From assembly GCF_018390605.1 (NCBI RefSeq), contig NZ_JAHBGD010000024.1, positions 620,001-684,000 on the forward strand: a stretch of 64,000 nucleotides of DNA, given 5' to 3'. This DNA is from Ancylobacter defluvii. GTDB taxonomy: Bacteria; Pseudomonadota; Alphaproteobacteria; Rhizobiales; Xanthobacteraceae. The position numbers were made by a program, and so were the translations under genes. Shown in pieces: positions 51,058-59,671 of the stretch (positions are counted from its first letter, which is position 1; every line of letters begins with the position of its first letter). The notes under the pieces were generated by a model, which was given only the letters and a program-made list of their open reading frames with translations, ran no database searches and had not been told where the DNA came from.

Positions 51058-52347
51058 CTATTCCGGCGCCTTCAGCCCCAGCGAGGCGACATAGCCGCGA
51101 TTGATCGTTGTCTTGGCGAAGCGGGCATTGTCGAGATAGGCACGCAGCGTCGCCACCACCTGCTCGCGCGGCGGTTTTTGCATCCTGTCCCACTCCGAGC
51201 GCGGCGCCGAGCCGAAGGCGGCGATGGCGTCCCAGCCCTCCGGCTTGGCGATGGAGGCCACGGTGGAACGGGAATCAAGGTTCTTGTAGGTCCAGAAGCT
51301 CCAGCCGATGCCGAACTTCTCGTTCATCGCCCGATACTTGGCGTTCCACTCGTCGGTGAGCTCGCCGGTCTCGCCGAGGAAGATCGGCACGCCCCAGCGA
51401 TTGGCGAAATTGACGTAATCCTGCACCTCGCGCCGCTCCGGGCTGGCCCAGAACTTGTGGTAGGTGTAGCCGACATTCCCGGCGAAGGGCGGGCCGAACA
51501 CGCCGAAATTGGTGCTCCACTGCGCCGCCGCCAGGATCACCGGGTGGTTGGGATCGACCTGCCGGATCGCCGCGGTGATCTCGGCATAAAGCGGCTCCAG
51601 CCGCGGATTGAGATAATCCATGTCGTGATAGGGCGAGATCGGCTCGTTGAGCAGATCATAGGCGAGCACCGCCGTCTCGTCCTTGTAGCGCTCGGCGATC
51701 GCCCGCCACATGGTGATGGTGCGGCGCTTGAACTCCGGCACGTAGAAGGTCAGCGGATAGCCGACACCGTCGTCATGGTTCACCCCGGTCTGGCCGCCCG
51801 GCGCGGCGTGGATGTCGAGGATCACCTTGATATCGTGCGCCTTCGCCCAGCCGACGGCGCGATCGATCAGCGCCCAGCCCTCGCCCTGCGGATCGACCCG
51901 CGCGGGATCGGCCGGATCGAGGAAGAACTTCCAATGCAGCGGAATGCGCACGGTGGTGAAGCCGGCGGCGGAGAGGAAGGCGAAGTCGTCCTCGCGGATA
52001 TAGACGTCGCGGAAGTCCCTCCAGAAGCGCGCCGCCTCCTCCGGGCCGGCGAGATACTGGATCACGTCCTCGATCTCGCGCGGCGAGCGCTGGACCTTGA
52101 ACTTGAACATGTAGCCTTCCGGCAGCAGCCAGTTGCCGAAGCTCATGCCGCGGACCGGGAAGGTCGAGCCGTCCGGCCGGACGAAGCGGGTGCCCTCGGC
52201 GCGCACGAAGCCGGGTACCGCCTCGTTCGGCGAGGCCGGGACGGGTGCGGGGGCGGCCTGCTGCGCCGAGGCCGGCGCGGCAAAAGCGACGGCGAAAGCG
52301 ACAAGGGCGGCGGAAATGCAGAGGCAGGAGCGGGGGCGAGCGATCAT
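51058..52347 (-). CDS. Exported family 5 glycoside hydrolase (endoglucanase-like)
   Basis: A 429-residue TIM-barrel hydrolase. The signal peptide SCLCISAALVAFAVAFAAPA ends near ASA|QQA. The catalytic domain includes RFVRPDGSTFPVRGMSFGNW, GFTTVRIPLHWKFFLDPAD, VILDIHAAPGGQTGVNHDDG, the acid/base Glu in AYDLLNEPISPYHDMDYLNP, VGYTYHKFWASPE (His-Tyr) and the nucleophile Glu in VPIFLGETGELTDEWNAKYR. The ATG at 52347 gives a proper signal peptide; the 51 residues upstream do not. It would cut beta-linked glucans or related polymers outside the cytoplasm. It is divergent from the GntP-type permease and near a GH1 gene, suggesting a small saccharide-use cluster. Confidence 0.9.
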   Translation of the reverse strand: MIARPRSCLCISAALVAFAVAFAAPASAQQAAPAPVPASPNEAVPGFVRAEGTRFVRPDGSTFPVRGMSFGNWLLPEGYMFKFKVQRSPREIEDVIQYLAGPEEAARFWRDFRDVYIREDDFAFLSAAGFTTVRIPLHWKFFLDPADPARVDPQGEGWALIDRAVGWAKAHDIKVILDIHAAPGGQTGVNHDDGVGYPLTFYVPEFKRRTITMWRAIAERYKDETAVLAYDLLNEPISPYHDMDYLNPRLEPLYAEITAAIRQVDPNHPVILAAAQWSTNFGVFGPPFAGNVGYTYHKFWASPERREVQDYVNFANRWGVPIFLGETGELTDEWNAKYRAMNEKFGIGWSFWTYKNLDSRSTVASIAKPEGWDAIAAFGSAPRSEWDRMQKPPREQVVATLRAYLDNARFAKTTINRGYVASLGLKAPE

Positions 52348-52514
52348 GGCGCGCCAAGCTAGCGCATGTCCGGCACGCGGGAAATCTCCCGCCGCGCCGG
52401 ATTTGCTGCGTTGCGGCGCGGCGGGGTGACAGCGCTGCCCGCTCGGGCTAATCCATTGCGGGTACCGCCTTTCCCGCCCTGCTGCCCAGCGCAACGTCAC
52501 GGTTCTTCCCGTTC

Positions 52515-53846
52515 ATGTCGCTTTACCAGGCCGCCTTCTTCCTCCTCGCCCTGCTTTTCGTGCTTGTCGTTACCGCCCGTGGCCGGGTGCTGCCGCTGCT
52601 GGCGCTGCTCGTCGGCGCCGCCGGCTTCGGCTACGCGGCGGGCATGTCGACCAGCCACTTCACCAAGGCGTTCGGGCTCGGCTTCGCGCAAAGCGTGAAC
52701 GGGCTCGGCCTCACCGTGCTGGCGGCGGCGTTCCTCGCCGCCATCGCCGATGCCGCCGGCGCCACCGCCTGGCTGAAGGAGAAGGCGCGGGGCTGGCGCA
52801 GCCGCTCGCTGCCGCTGGCGGTGGTCGGCCTGGTCTCCGGCGTCGCCTCGACGCCGGCCGCCGCCTTCGCCGTACTCACCCCGTTGTTGCGGGCGCTGGG
52901 TGGCGGGGCGCCGCGTCCGGCGCTCACTCTCGGCCTGTCGCTCTCCGGCGCACACGGCCTGCTCATCCCCGCGCCGGTGATGCTGGCGAACGCCACCATC
53001 CTCGCCGCCGACTGGGCGCTCACCCTCGCCTATGGTGTGCCGGTGGCGGTGCTGACGGTGCTGGTCGGGCTCGGCTTCGCCCGTGCCGCCGCCTCCGGCC
53101 GGCCGGTCGAGGCTGACACCAGCGTCGTGATGGACGGCGACAGCCTGCACGCGCCGAAGCGGGCGGCGCTGGCGCTGGTGCTGGTGAGCGTCGGACTGAT
53201 CGCGCTGCTGATCACTCAGTCGCTCGGCGACATCGCTTCCGAGCCGTTGGGCGGCGGGTCCAACCGCGAATTCCTGCTGGCGCTCGGCCGGCCGCCGGTG
53301 CTGCTGCTGGCCGGCGTGGCGCTGATGCTGCTGGTGAGCTGGCATCGCGAGGCCGGCGGCCTCGGCGAACAGGGCTGGGTCGGGCGCGGCCTTGCCGGCG
53401 CCGCCGGGCTGATCCTGCTGATCGGCATCGCCGGTGGCCTCGCCAAGATGGCGCAGGAGACCGGCATGGCGGAGATGAACGCCGAGCGGCTGCTGGGCTG
53501 CCATCCGGCCGGCGCGCTGGCGCTGCTGCTGCCCTTCGCGCTCGCGGCGGTGATGAAGACGCTGCAAGGCTCCTCGCTGGTCGCCGCCATCACCGCGGCC
53601 GGCATGATGATGGAGCTCGCCGCACCGCTGGGCCTCGGCGATCCGGCCGGCCGGGCGCTCGCCGCGCTGGCCATCGGTGCCGGGGCGATGACAGTCTCGC
53701 ACCTCAATGACGGGCTGTTCTGGCTGGTGGCCAGCGCCGGCCGCCTGTCGCCCACCGCGGCGGTGGCACGGTTCTCGCTGGGCACGGCGTTGCAGGGGGC
53801 GGTGGCGCTCGCTGCCCTGATCCTGCTGCGTTTGCTGTTTAGCTGA
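52515..53846 (+). CDS. GntP-family permease (gluconate/organic acid:H+ symporter type)
   Basis: A 443-residue inner-membrane transporter with about 12 hydrophobic segments. Family hallmarks are GLTVLAAAFLAAIADAAGAT, the GLVSGVASTPAAAFAVLTPL loop and SLSGAHGLLIPAPVMLANA. The GAGAMTVSHLNDGLFWLVAS motif is the conserved VSH(L/V)ND.FW of GntP/DsdX proteins. Gluconate, D-serine and other hydroxy acids are transported by relatives. It begins 168 bp from the divergent GH5 gene and is followed 18 bp later by the GH1 gene, so the two are probably co-transcribed. An organic acid from sugar oxidation would be a logical substrate, but this is not shown. Confidence 0.87.
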   Translation: MSLYQAAFFLLALLFVLVVTARGRVLPLLALLVGAAGFGYAAGMSTSHFTKAFGLGFAQSVNGLGLTVLAAAFLAAIADAAGATAWLKEKARGWRSRSLPLAVVGLVSGVASTPAAAFAVLTPLLRALGGGAPRPALTLGLSLSGAHGLLIPAPVMLANATILAADWALTLAYGVPVAVLTVLVGLGFARAAASGRPVEADTSVVMDGDSLHAPKRAALALVLVSVGLIALLITQSLGDIASEPLGGGSNREFLLALGRPPVLLLAGVALMLLVSWHREAGGLGEQGWVGRGLAGAAGLILLIGIAGGLAKMAQETGMAEMNAERLLGCHPAGALALLLPFALAAVMKTLQGSSLVAAITAAGMMMELAAPLGLGDPAGRALAALAIGAGAMTVSHLNDGLFWLVASAGRLSPTAAVARFSLGTALQGAVALAALILLRLLFS

Positions 53847-53864
53847 GCCTCGGGGAGAGCTTCC

Positions 53865-55319
53865 ATGATCCGACGCCGCGACCTTCTGCTCGCCATGCCC
53901 GCCGGGCTGGCCGCCAGCGCGCTGCCGCGCGACCTCGTGCTGGCCCAGGCCGCACCGGCCGCCCCGGGACCGGAGCCGAAGCTCCCCGCCGGCTTCACCT
54001 TCGGTGCCTCGACCTCGTCCTACCAGATCGAGGGCGCGGTGAACGAGGACGGGCGCGGCCCCTCGGTCTGGGACACGTTCTCCCACACGCCCGGCCGCAT
54101 CAAGGACGGCTCCAACGGCGATATCGCCTGCGACCACTATCGCCGCTTCGCCGAGGATGTGGAGCTGATGGCGCAGGCCGGGCTCGGCTCCTACCGCTTC
54201 TCCGTCGCCTGGCCGCGGGTGCAGCCAACCGGCGCCGGCGCCCCCAATGTGCCGGGCCTCGATTTCTACGACCGCCTCGTCGACCGGCTGCTGGCGCGCG
54301 GGGTGAAGCCGTTCGCCTGCCTCTACCACTGGGACCTGCCGCAGGCCTTGCAGGACAAGGGAGGCTGGACCAATCGCGACATCGTCCCGCGCTTCACGGA
54401 GTACGCGCAGCTGGTGGTCGCGCGGCTCGGCGACCGGGTGCCGCGCTGGGCGATGCTGAACGAGCCCTCGGTGCACGCCATCTTCGGCCACGCCTTCGGC
54501 AACCACGCGCCCGGCCTCACCGGCTGGAAGAACTACCTCGCCGCGCAGCACCACATGAACCTAGCGCAGGGCACGGCGATCCGGACGCTGCGGGCGGCGC
54601 ACCCCAGGCTCGGCCTCGGCACGGTGTTCTCGCTGCAGCCGGTGCTGCCGGCGACCGGCAAGCCGGAGGACGCGCAGGCGGCGGTGCGCTTCGACGCCGC
54701 GTGGAACGGCAACAATCTCGACCCGCTGTTCCATGGCCGCTACCCGCAGATCAGCGCCGCCGACTTCGCGCCGTGGATCCGGGACGGCGACCTCGAGGCC
54801 ATCAAGGTGCCGGTCGACTTCCTGGGGGTGAACTATTACGGCCGCGCCCATGTGGTCGACGATCCGAACGGCGTCATTGCCGGCGCCGGCTGGGGGCCGC
54901 ACCCGCCGGGCACCCGCACCACCGCCATGGGCTGGCCGATCGAGCCGCACGGGCTCGTCGAGGTGCTGGCCCGGTTGCGCGACGACTATGGCAACCCGGC
55001 CAGCTTCGTCACCGAGAACGGCGCCGCCTATGACGACCCGGCACCGAAGCGCGGCACGGTGGACGATCCCGCCCGCACCGCTTTCATCCGCGAGCATCTG
55101 ATCGCCTGCCAGCAGGCGATCGCGGAGGGCTGCGCGCTGAAGGGCTATTATGTCTGGTCGCTGCTCGACAATTTCGAATGGGCGGAGGGCTACAGCCGCC
55201 GCTTCGGCGTCATCCATGTCGATTTCGCCACGCTTCAGCGCACGCCGAAGGCCTCCTTCGCCTATCTGGCGGCGGTGGCGCGCGGCGCGCCGGCGGGCGG
55301 TATCGTCAGCGGCCCCTGA
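53865..55319 (+). CDS. Exported family 1 beta-glucosidase
   Basis: A 484-residue glycosidase. It starts MIRRRDLLLAMPAGLAASAL, a twin-arginine-like signal with RRRD-L and a likely cleavage at AQA near residue 29. GH1 segments are AGFTFGASTSSYQIEGAVNE, WDTFSHTPGRIKDGSNGDIA, YRFSVAWPRVQPTG, the acid/base Glu in WAMLNEPSVHAIFGHAFGNH and the nucleophile Glu in ASFVTENGAAYDDPA. GYYVWSLLDNFEWAEGYSRR is the sugar-binding loop. It may split cellobiose-type products made by the GH5 enzyme in the periplasm. GGGGAGAG precedes the start. The Tat prediction is by eye only. Confidence 0.9.
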   Translation: MIRRRDLLLAMPAGLAASALPRDLVLAQAAPAAPGPEPKLPAGFTFGASTSSYQIEGAVNEDGRGPSVWDTFSHTPGRIKDGSNGDIACDHYRRFAEDVELMAQAGLGSYRFSVAWPRVQPTGAGAPNVPGLDFYDRLVDRLLARGVKPFACLYHWDLPQALQDKGGWTNRDIVPRFTEYAQLVVARLGDRVPRWAMLNEPSVHAIFGHAFGNHAPGLTGWKNYLAAQHHMNLAQGTAIRTLRAAHPRLGLGTVFSLQPVLPATGKPEDAQAAVRFDAAWNGNNLDPLFHGRYPQISAADFAPWIRDGDLEAIKVPVDFLGVNYYGRAHVVDDPNGVIAGAGWGPHPPGTRTTAMGWPIEPHGLVEVLARLRDDYGNPASFVTENGAAYDDPAPKRGTVDDPARTAFIREHLIACQQAIAEGCALKGYYVWSLLDNFEWAEGYSRRFGVIHVDFATLQRTPKASFAYLAAVARGAPAGGIVSGP

Positions 55320-55457
55320 GGGCGGCGGGGGGCCTCGACATGCAACCGACACATATCTCGGTCAATTGACGCGTATTGATCGAACCGCCCAACTTCGTGC
55401 TACCTAACACCCTCCCGAGCCCCGCTTCGCGCGGAGCGTCACAGACCGAGCCGTGGC

Positions 55458-55727
55458 ATGCGTACAGACGACCCCGCCGTTGCCGAGATCATCGATTTCA
55501 TCTCCGCCGAGGTAGGGGTCGATTCGTCCCTGCTCACCCCGGACACGCCGGTGTCGGAGCTCGGCATTTCCTCGCTCGATCTCATCGAGACCATCTTCAA
55601 GCTCGAGGGCCGCTTCGGCATCGAAATTCCCAATGACGGCCCGCTCAACGGCACCGACGTCACCGTCGGCACGCTGGCCGATCATGTCGCGACGCTGATT
55701 CACGCCAAGCAGGCTGGCAGCGCCTGA
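55458..55727 (+). CDS. Acyl carrier protein
   Basis: An 89-residue carrier. The phosphopantetheine site is the Ser in SELGISSLDLIETIFKLEGR (the LGxxSLDL motif), followed by FGIEIPNDGPLNGTDVTVGT. It is diverged from the housekeeping AcpP and lacks the sequence of AcpXL, so it probably serves a specialised pathway. It overlaps the ketoacyl synthase gene by one base (TGATG). The pair resembles the NodF/NodE arrangement without other nod genes. Substrate chain and product are unknown. Confidence 0.88.
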   Translation: MRTDDPAVAEIIDFISAEVGVDSSLLTPDTPVSELGISSLDLIETIFKLEGRFGIEIPNDGPLNGTDVTVGTLADHVATLIHAKQAGSA

Positions 55728-56938
55728 TGCGCCGCGTCGCGATCACCGGCCTCGGCTCGCTCTCCGCGCTCGGCAACGACGTCGCGGCGCATCTCGCCGG
55801 ACTGAAGGCAGGCACGGTCGGCATCGGCCAGACCCAAGGCGTCGACGTCTCCTCGATGAAGACCCGCATCTCCGCCGAGGTGAAGGGCTTCAAGCCGGAA
55901 GAGCATTTCGAGCCGCGCCAGCTCGGCCTCATCGACCGCACCTCGCAATTCGCCGTCACCGTCGCCCGCCAGGCGCTGGCCGATGCCGGCCCGGCGCTGG
56001 AAGGCGCGGCGCGCCACCGCGTCGGCGCCATCTTCGCCGCCTCGGTCGGCTTCCATGCCGTCGACGACAGCTATCACAAGCTGTATTTCGACAAGGCGCC
56101 GCGGCCGCACCCCTTCACCGTGCCGCGCGCCATGCCGAGCGGGCAGGTGAGCCATGTCACCATGGATCTCGGCATTCACGGCCCGTCCTTCTCCATCGCC
56201 TCGGCCTGCTCCTCGGCGTCGCACTCGATCGGCACCGCCTTCCACATGATTCGCTCCGGCATGCTGGATGTGGCGGTGGCCGGCGGCGGGGAATCGCAGC
56301 TCACCTACGGCATGCTGAAGAGCTGGGAAGCCCTGCGGGTGCTGTCGGCCGACGGCTGCCGGCCGTTCTCCAAGGATCGCAACGGCCTCGTCATCGGCGA
56401 GGGCGCAGGCGCGATCGTGCTGGAGGAGATGGACCGCGCCATCGCCCGCGGCGCCCGCATCCATGCCGAACTGATCGGCTTCGGCATGAGCGCCGACGGC
56501 ATGGACATCACCGCGCCGGACATGGCGAGCGCGGCGGCCTCGATGCGTTTCGCGCTGGAGGATGCCGGGCTGGCGCCGGAAGCGGTCGACTATGTCAGCG
56601 CCCACGGTACCGCCACCGCGCTCAACGACAAGACCGAGACGGCGGCGCTGCGGCTGGTCTTCGGCGCGCATCTCGGCAAGCTGCCGGTGTCCTCATCGAA
56701 GTCGCAATACGGCCACACGATGAACGCCTCGGGTGCGCTGGACTGCGTCACCACGGTGCTGGCGCTGCGCGAGGGCTTCCTGCCGCCGACCATGGGCTTC
56801 ACCACGCCCGACCCCGATTGCGACCTCGACTGCGTGCCGAACGAAGCCCGCGCCGCCGCGCCGCAGATCGCGCTGTCGTCGAGCTTCGCCTTTGGCGGGC
56901 TCAATGCGGTGCTGGCGCTGAAGCGCTACCAGGGCTGA
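55727..56938 (+). CDS. Beta-ketoacyl-ACP synthase II-type condensing enzyme
   Basis: A 403-residue thiolase-fold enzyme. The active-site Cys lies in FSIASACSSASHSIGTAFHM, the first His in YVSAHGTATALNDKTETAAL and the second in SSKSQYGHTMNASGALDCVT; NGLVIGEGAGAIVLEEMDRA is a further conserved strand. It would condense malonyl-ACP with an acyl primer on the adjacent carrier protein. The pair is translationally coupled. It converges on the LysR gene 17 bp away. It is more diverged than housekeeping FabF, suggesting a role in a special acyl product. Confidence 0.9.
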   Translation: MRRVAITGLGSLSALGNDVAAHLAGLKAGTVGIGQTQGVDVSSMKTRISAEVKGFKPEEHFEPRQLGLIDRTSQFAVTVARQALADAGPALEGAARHRVGAIFAASVGFHAVDDSYHKLYFDKAPRPHPFTVPRAMPSGQVSHVTMDLGIHGPSFSIASACSSASHSIGTAFHMIRSGMLDVAVAGGGESQLTYGMLKSWEALRVLSADGCRPFSKDRNGLVIGEGAGAIVLEEMDRAIARGARIHAELIGFGMSADGMDITAPDMASAAASMRFALEDAGLAPEAVDYVSAHGTATALNDKTETAALRLVFGAHLGKLPVSSSKSQYGHTMNASGALDCVTTVLALREGFLPPTMGFTTPDPDCDLDCVPNEARAAAPQIALSSSFAFGGLNAVLALKRYQG

Positions 56939-56955
56939 AGACTGCGGCCGCGTCG

Positions 56956-57942
56956 CTAGGCGGGCTGGACCTCCGCCCCCTCGACCTGGAAGGTGGCGGC
57001 GATCTCGTGCCCGACCAGCCGGTCGAACGCTTCCGCCAGCCCGGCGAGATGCGTGCGGCAGAAGCCGGCGATCTCGCGCGGCAGGCGGCCGAGCTCCTGC
57101 CGCCTAGCGATCAGCGTCAGATGGCGGGTGAAGGCCGGGCCGGGCAGCGGCCGGCAGGCGAGCCCGTCCAGCGCCACCGCCGCCTCCAGAATGCAGAGCG
57201 GGGTAGTGATGGCGAAGCCGCCGCTGGCGGCGACGCTCGCCGTCACTCCATAGGGGGTGTCGAATTCCAGCCGCCGCGGCAGATCGAGCCGCAGCCGCCG
57301 CAAATGCCGCTCCACCTCCATGCCGGTCTTGGAGCGGGCGGAGAAGCGCACCAGCGGCAGCGCCGCCGCCAGTTGCGCCAGATCGGCGGGCCGCGCCGGG
57401 ACCGGCAGGGCGGCCGGCATCAGCAGCACATAGGGTTCGGTGAGCAGCGGCCAGCGCTCCAGCCCCTCGATCTCGTCGAGATCGTCGGCGCCGACCAGCA
57501 GATCGAGCTGGCGGGTGAGCAGCGCCCCGGCATGCGAGGCCGTGAGACCGGACAGGATCGACGCCTGCTCGGCCATCTCGCCGAGCTTGCCGGCCAGCGG
57601 CGCCATCAGCGCCCGCGACAGCGAATCGACGAGCCCGGCGCGCAGCAGCGGCAGGCGGGCATGCTCGGCCTCGCGCAGCAGCGGCGCGATCTGCCGGGCT
57701 TCCGAGAGCAGCGCGCTGGCCCGCTGGCGCAGCGCGCCGCCGGCGGCGGTGAGCGCCAGCGGCCGGGCGCCGCGATCGAACAGCGCAATACCGATGCGGC
57801 GCTCCAGCTCGGCAACGGCCTGCGAGACCGCCGGCTGGGTGAGCGCGAGGCGCCGCGCCGCCGCCGCCATGGAGCCGGCGTCGCAGACGGCGAGGAACAT
57901 CTCCAGGGAGCGCAGATCGAAAGGCAGCGTATCGGCGGGCAT
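56956..57942 (-). CDS. LysR-family transcriptional regulator, divergent from the sarcosine oxidase operon
   Basis: A 328-residue regulator. The N-terminal helix-turn-helix reads SLEMFLAVCDAGSMAAAARR then LALTQPAVSQAVAELERRIG. A substrate-sensing domain follows, beginning LPLLRAGLVDSLSRALMAPL and including TGMEVERHLRRLRLDLPRRL. The start is the ATG at 57942. The divergent soxB gene begins 216 bp away, with a LysR-type site between, so control of sarcosine oxidase genes is likely. The effector is unknown. Confidence 0.88.
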   Translation of the reverse strand: MPADTLPFDLRSLEMFLAVCDAGSMAAAARRLALTQPAVSQAVAELERRIGIALFDRGARPLALTAAGGALRQRASALLSEARQIAPLLREAEHARLPLLRAGLVDSLSRALMAPLAGKLGEMAEQASILSGLTASHAGALLTRQLDLLVGADDLDEIEGLERWPLLTEPYVLLMPAALPVPARPADLAQLAAALPLVRFSARSKTGMEVERHLRRLRLDLPRRLEFDTPYGVTASVAASGGFAITTPLCILEAAVALDGLACRPLPGPAFTRHLTLIARRQELGRLPREIAGFCRTHLAGLAEAFDRLVGHEIAATFQVEGAEVQPA

Positions 57943-58001
57943 GGGAGTCTCTCGAAGGGCGTCAGACGGACTGATCGTGAATGATTAGGCGGACCCAGCT
58001 C

Positions 58002-58024
58002 CCTCTCTCCGTCGGGGAGAGGGA
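58002..58024. repeat. Short GGGGAGAGG-type repeat
   Basis: TCCCTCTCTCCGTCGGGGAGAGGGA is a short hairpin of the same kind as at 30475 and 38256. It lies in the divergent region between lysR and soxB, closer to lysR. Confidence 0.5.
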
Positions 58025-58084
58025 CAGCAAAGAAGCCGGCTTCGATGGTGGGACACGGAACACGATGAACCTCCGGCTGGTACT

Positions 58085-58099
58085 ATAAGTAAAACTTAT
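58085..58099. promoter_or_regulatory. LysR-type T-N11-A operator
   Basis: ATAAGT-AAA-ACTTAT is a perfect palindrome with the T-N11-A core typical of LysR binding sites. It lies about 65 bp upstream of the soxB start and 143 bp from the lysR start, a normal activator position. Confidence 0.7.
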
Positions 58100-58128
58100 G
58101 TTATCACCGACATCGCCACGCTCTATAG

Positions 58129-58142
58129 CTCTATCGATAGAG
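58129..58142. promoter_or_regulatory. Perfect 14-bp palindrome before soxB
   Basis: CTCTATCGATAGAG, centred about 22 bp before the soxB start codon and preceded by a partial copy, CTCTATAG, at 58121. It may be a second operator or part of the 5' leader. Confidence 0.5.
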
Positions 58143-58157
58143 TGAGCGAGCCGCCCG

Positions 58158-59408
58158 ATGCGCTATTCCTTCCTCAGCCTTCTCAAGAACGGCCTCACCG
58201 GCCAGGCCGGGTGGAAACCCGCCTGGCGCGATGCCGCGCCGAAGCCGGCCTATGACGTGATCATCGTCGGCGGCGGCGGCCACGGCCTTGCCACCGCCTT
58301 CTACCTCGCCAGCGAGCACGGCATCCGCAACATCGCGGTGATCGAGAAGGGCCATATCGGCTCCGGCAATGCCGGGCGCAACACCACCATCATCCGCTCC
58401 AACTACCTGCTGCCGGGCAACGAGCCGTTCTACGAATGGTCGATGAAGCTGTGGGAGGGGCTGGAGCAGGCGCTGAACTACAACGCCATGGTCAGCCAGC
58501 GCGGCATCCTCAACCTCTACCATTCCGACGCCCAGCGCGACGCCTATGCGCGGCGCGGCAACGCCATGCGCCTCGCCGGCGCCGACAGCGAATTGCTGGA
58601 CCGCGAGGGGGTGCGGGCCATGTACCCCTTCCTCGACTTCGACAATGCCCGCTTCCCGATCCAGGGCGGGCTGGCGCAGCGCCGTGGCGGCACCGCGCGC
58701 CACGACGCGGTGGTGTGGGGCTATGCCCGCGCCGCCGACCAGCTCGGCGTCGACATCGTGCAGAATTGCGAGGTGACGGGGTTCATCTCCGAAGGCGACG
58801 CCATCGTCGGGGTGGAGACGTCGCGCGGGGCCATCCGCGCCAAGAAGGTCGGGCTGGCGGTGGCCGGCTCCTCCTCGCGGGTGGCGAAGCAGGCCGGCCT
58901 CAGGCTGCCGATGGAGAGCCATGTACTGCAGGCCTTCGTCTCCGAGGGGCTGAAGCCGGTGGTCGACGGCGTCATCACCTTCGGCGCCGGGCATTTCTAT
59001 ATCAGCCAGTCCGACAAGGGCGGCCTGGTCTTCGGCGGCGATATCGACGGCTACAATTCCTATGCCCAGCGCGGCAACCTCCCGGTGGTCGAGGACGTCG
59101 CCGAGAGCGGCATGGCGCTGATGCCGCGCATCGGCCGGCTCAGGCTGCTGCGCATGTGGGGCGGCATCATGGACATGTCGATGGACGGCTCGCCGATCAT
59201 CGACCGCACGCCGCGGCCGGGGCTCTACCTCAATTCCGGCTGGTGCTATGGCGGCTTCAAGGCGACGCCGGCCTCGGGCTGGTGCTTCGCGCACCTGCTC
59301 GCCACCGACGCCCCGCATGCGACCGGCACCGCCTTCAAGCTCGACCGCTTCCGCACCGGCCATCTCATCGACGAGAAGGGAGTCGGCGCCCAGCCGAACC
59401 TGCACTGA
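58158..59408 (+). CDS. soxB: Sarcosine oxidase beta subunit
   Basis: A 416-residue flavoprotein, the catalytic subunit of heterotetrameric sarcosine oxidase. It begins YSFLSLLKNGLTGQAGWKPA, with the FAD loop DVIIVGGGGHGLATAFYLAS, then GSGNAGRNTTIIRSNYLLPG, the segment expected near the covalent FMN His. DGSPIIDRTPRPGLYLNSGW and GGFKATPASGWCFAHLLATD are the flavin C-terminal parts. It oxidises sarcosine to glycine and formaldehyde, passing the methylene to tetrahydrofolate with the alpha subunit. It overlaps soxD by one base. The LysR regulator is divergent. Confidence 0.94.
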   Translation: MRYSFLSLLKNGLTGQAGWKPAWRDAAPKPAYDVIIVGGGGHGLATAFYLASEHGIRNIAVIEKGHIGSGNAGRNTTIIRSNYLLPGNEPFYEWSMKLWEGLEQALNYNAMVSQRGILNLYHSDAQRDAYARRGNAMRLAGADSELLDREGVRAMYPFLDFDNARFPIQGGLAQRRGGTARHDAVVWGYARAADQLGVDIVQNCEVTGFISEGDAIVGVETSRGAIRAKKVGLAVAGSSSRVAKQAGLRLPMESHVLQAFVSEGLKPVVDGVITFGAGHFYISQSDKGGLVFGGDIDGYNSYAQRGNLPVVEDVAESGMALMPRIGRLRLLRMWGGIMDMSMDGSPIIDRTPRPGLYLNSGWCYGGFKATPASGWCFAHLLATDAPHATGTAFKLDRFRTGHLIDEKGVGAQPNLH

Positions 59409-59671
59409 TGCGCATCCCCTGCCCCTATTGCGGCGCGCGCGACGCCAGCGAGTTCGCCTATCTCGGCGACGCCACGCTCACCCGCCCCGATCCCGCCGCG
59501 CCGGACGCTGCCGACGCCTTTCACGATTACGTCTATCTGCGCGACAACCCGGCCGGCGCGCATTCGGAATGGTGGTACCACTCGGGCGGCTGCCGCCGCT
59601 GGCTGAAGGTGACGCGCGACACCACCAGCCACGCCATCGCCGGTGCCGAACTGGCGGGAGGCGCGAAATGA
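59408..59671 (+). CDS. soxD: Sarcosine oxidase delta subunit
   Basis: An 87-residue zinc-binding subunit. It starts MRIPCPYCGARDASEFAYLG with a CxxC motif; a His and Cys follow in WYHSGGCRRWLKVTRDT, the expected four zinc ligands. Its length and the FHDYVYLRDNPAGAHSEWWY core are typical. Its start overlaps the soxB stop by one base and its end overlaps the soxA start by four bases, the compact coupled order B-D-A. Confidence 0.93.
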   Translation: MRIPCPYCGARDASEFAYLGDATLTRPDPAAPDAADAFHDYVYLRDNPAGAHSEWWYHSGGCRRWLKVTRDTTSHAIAGAELAGGAK

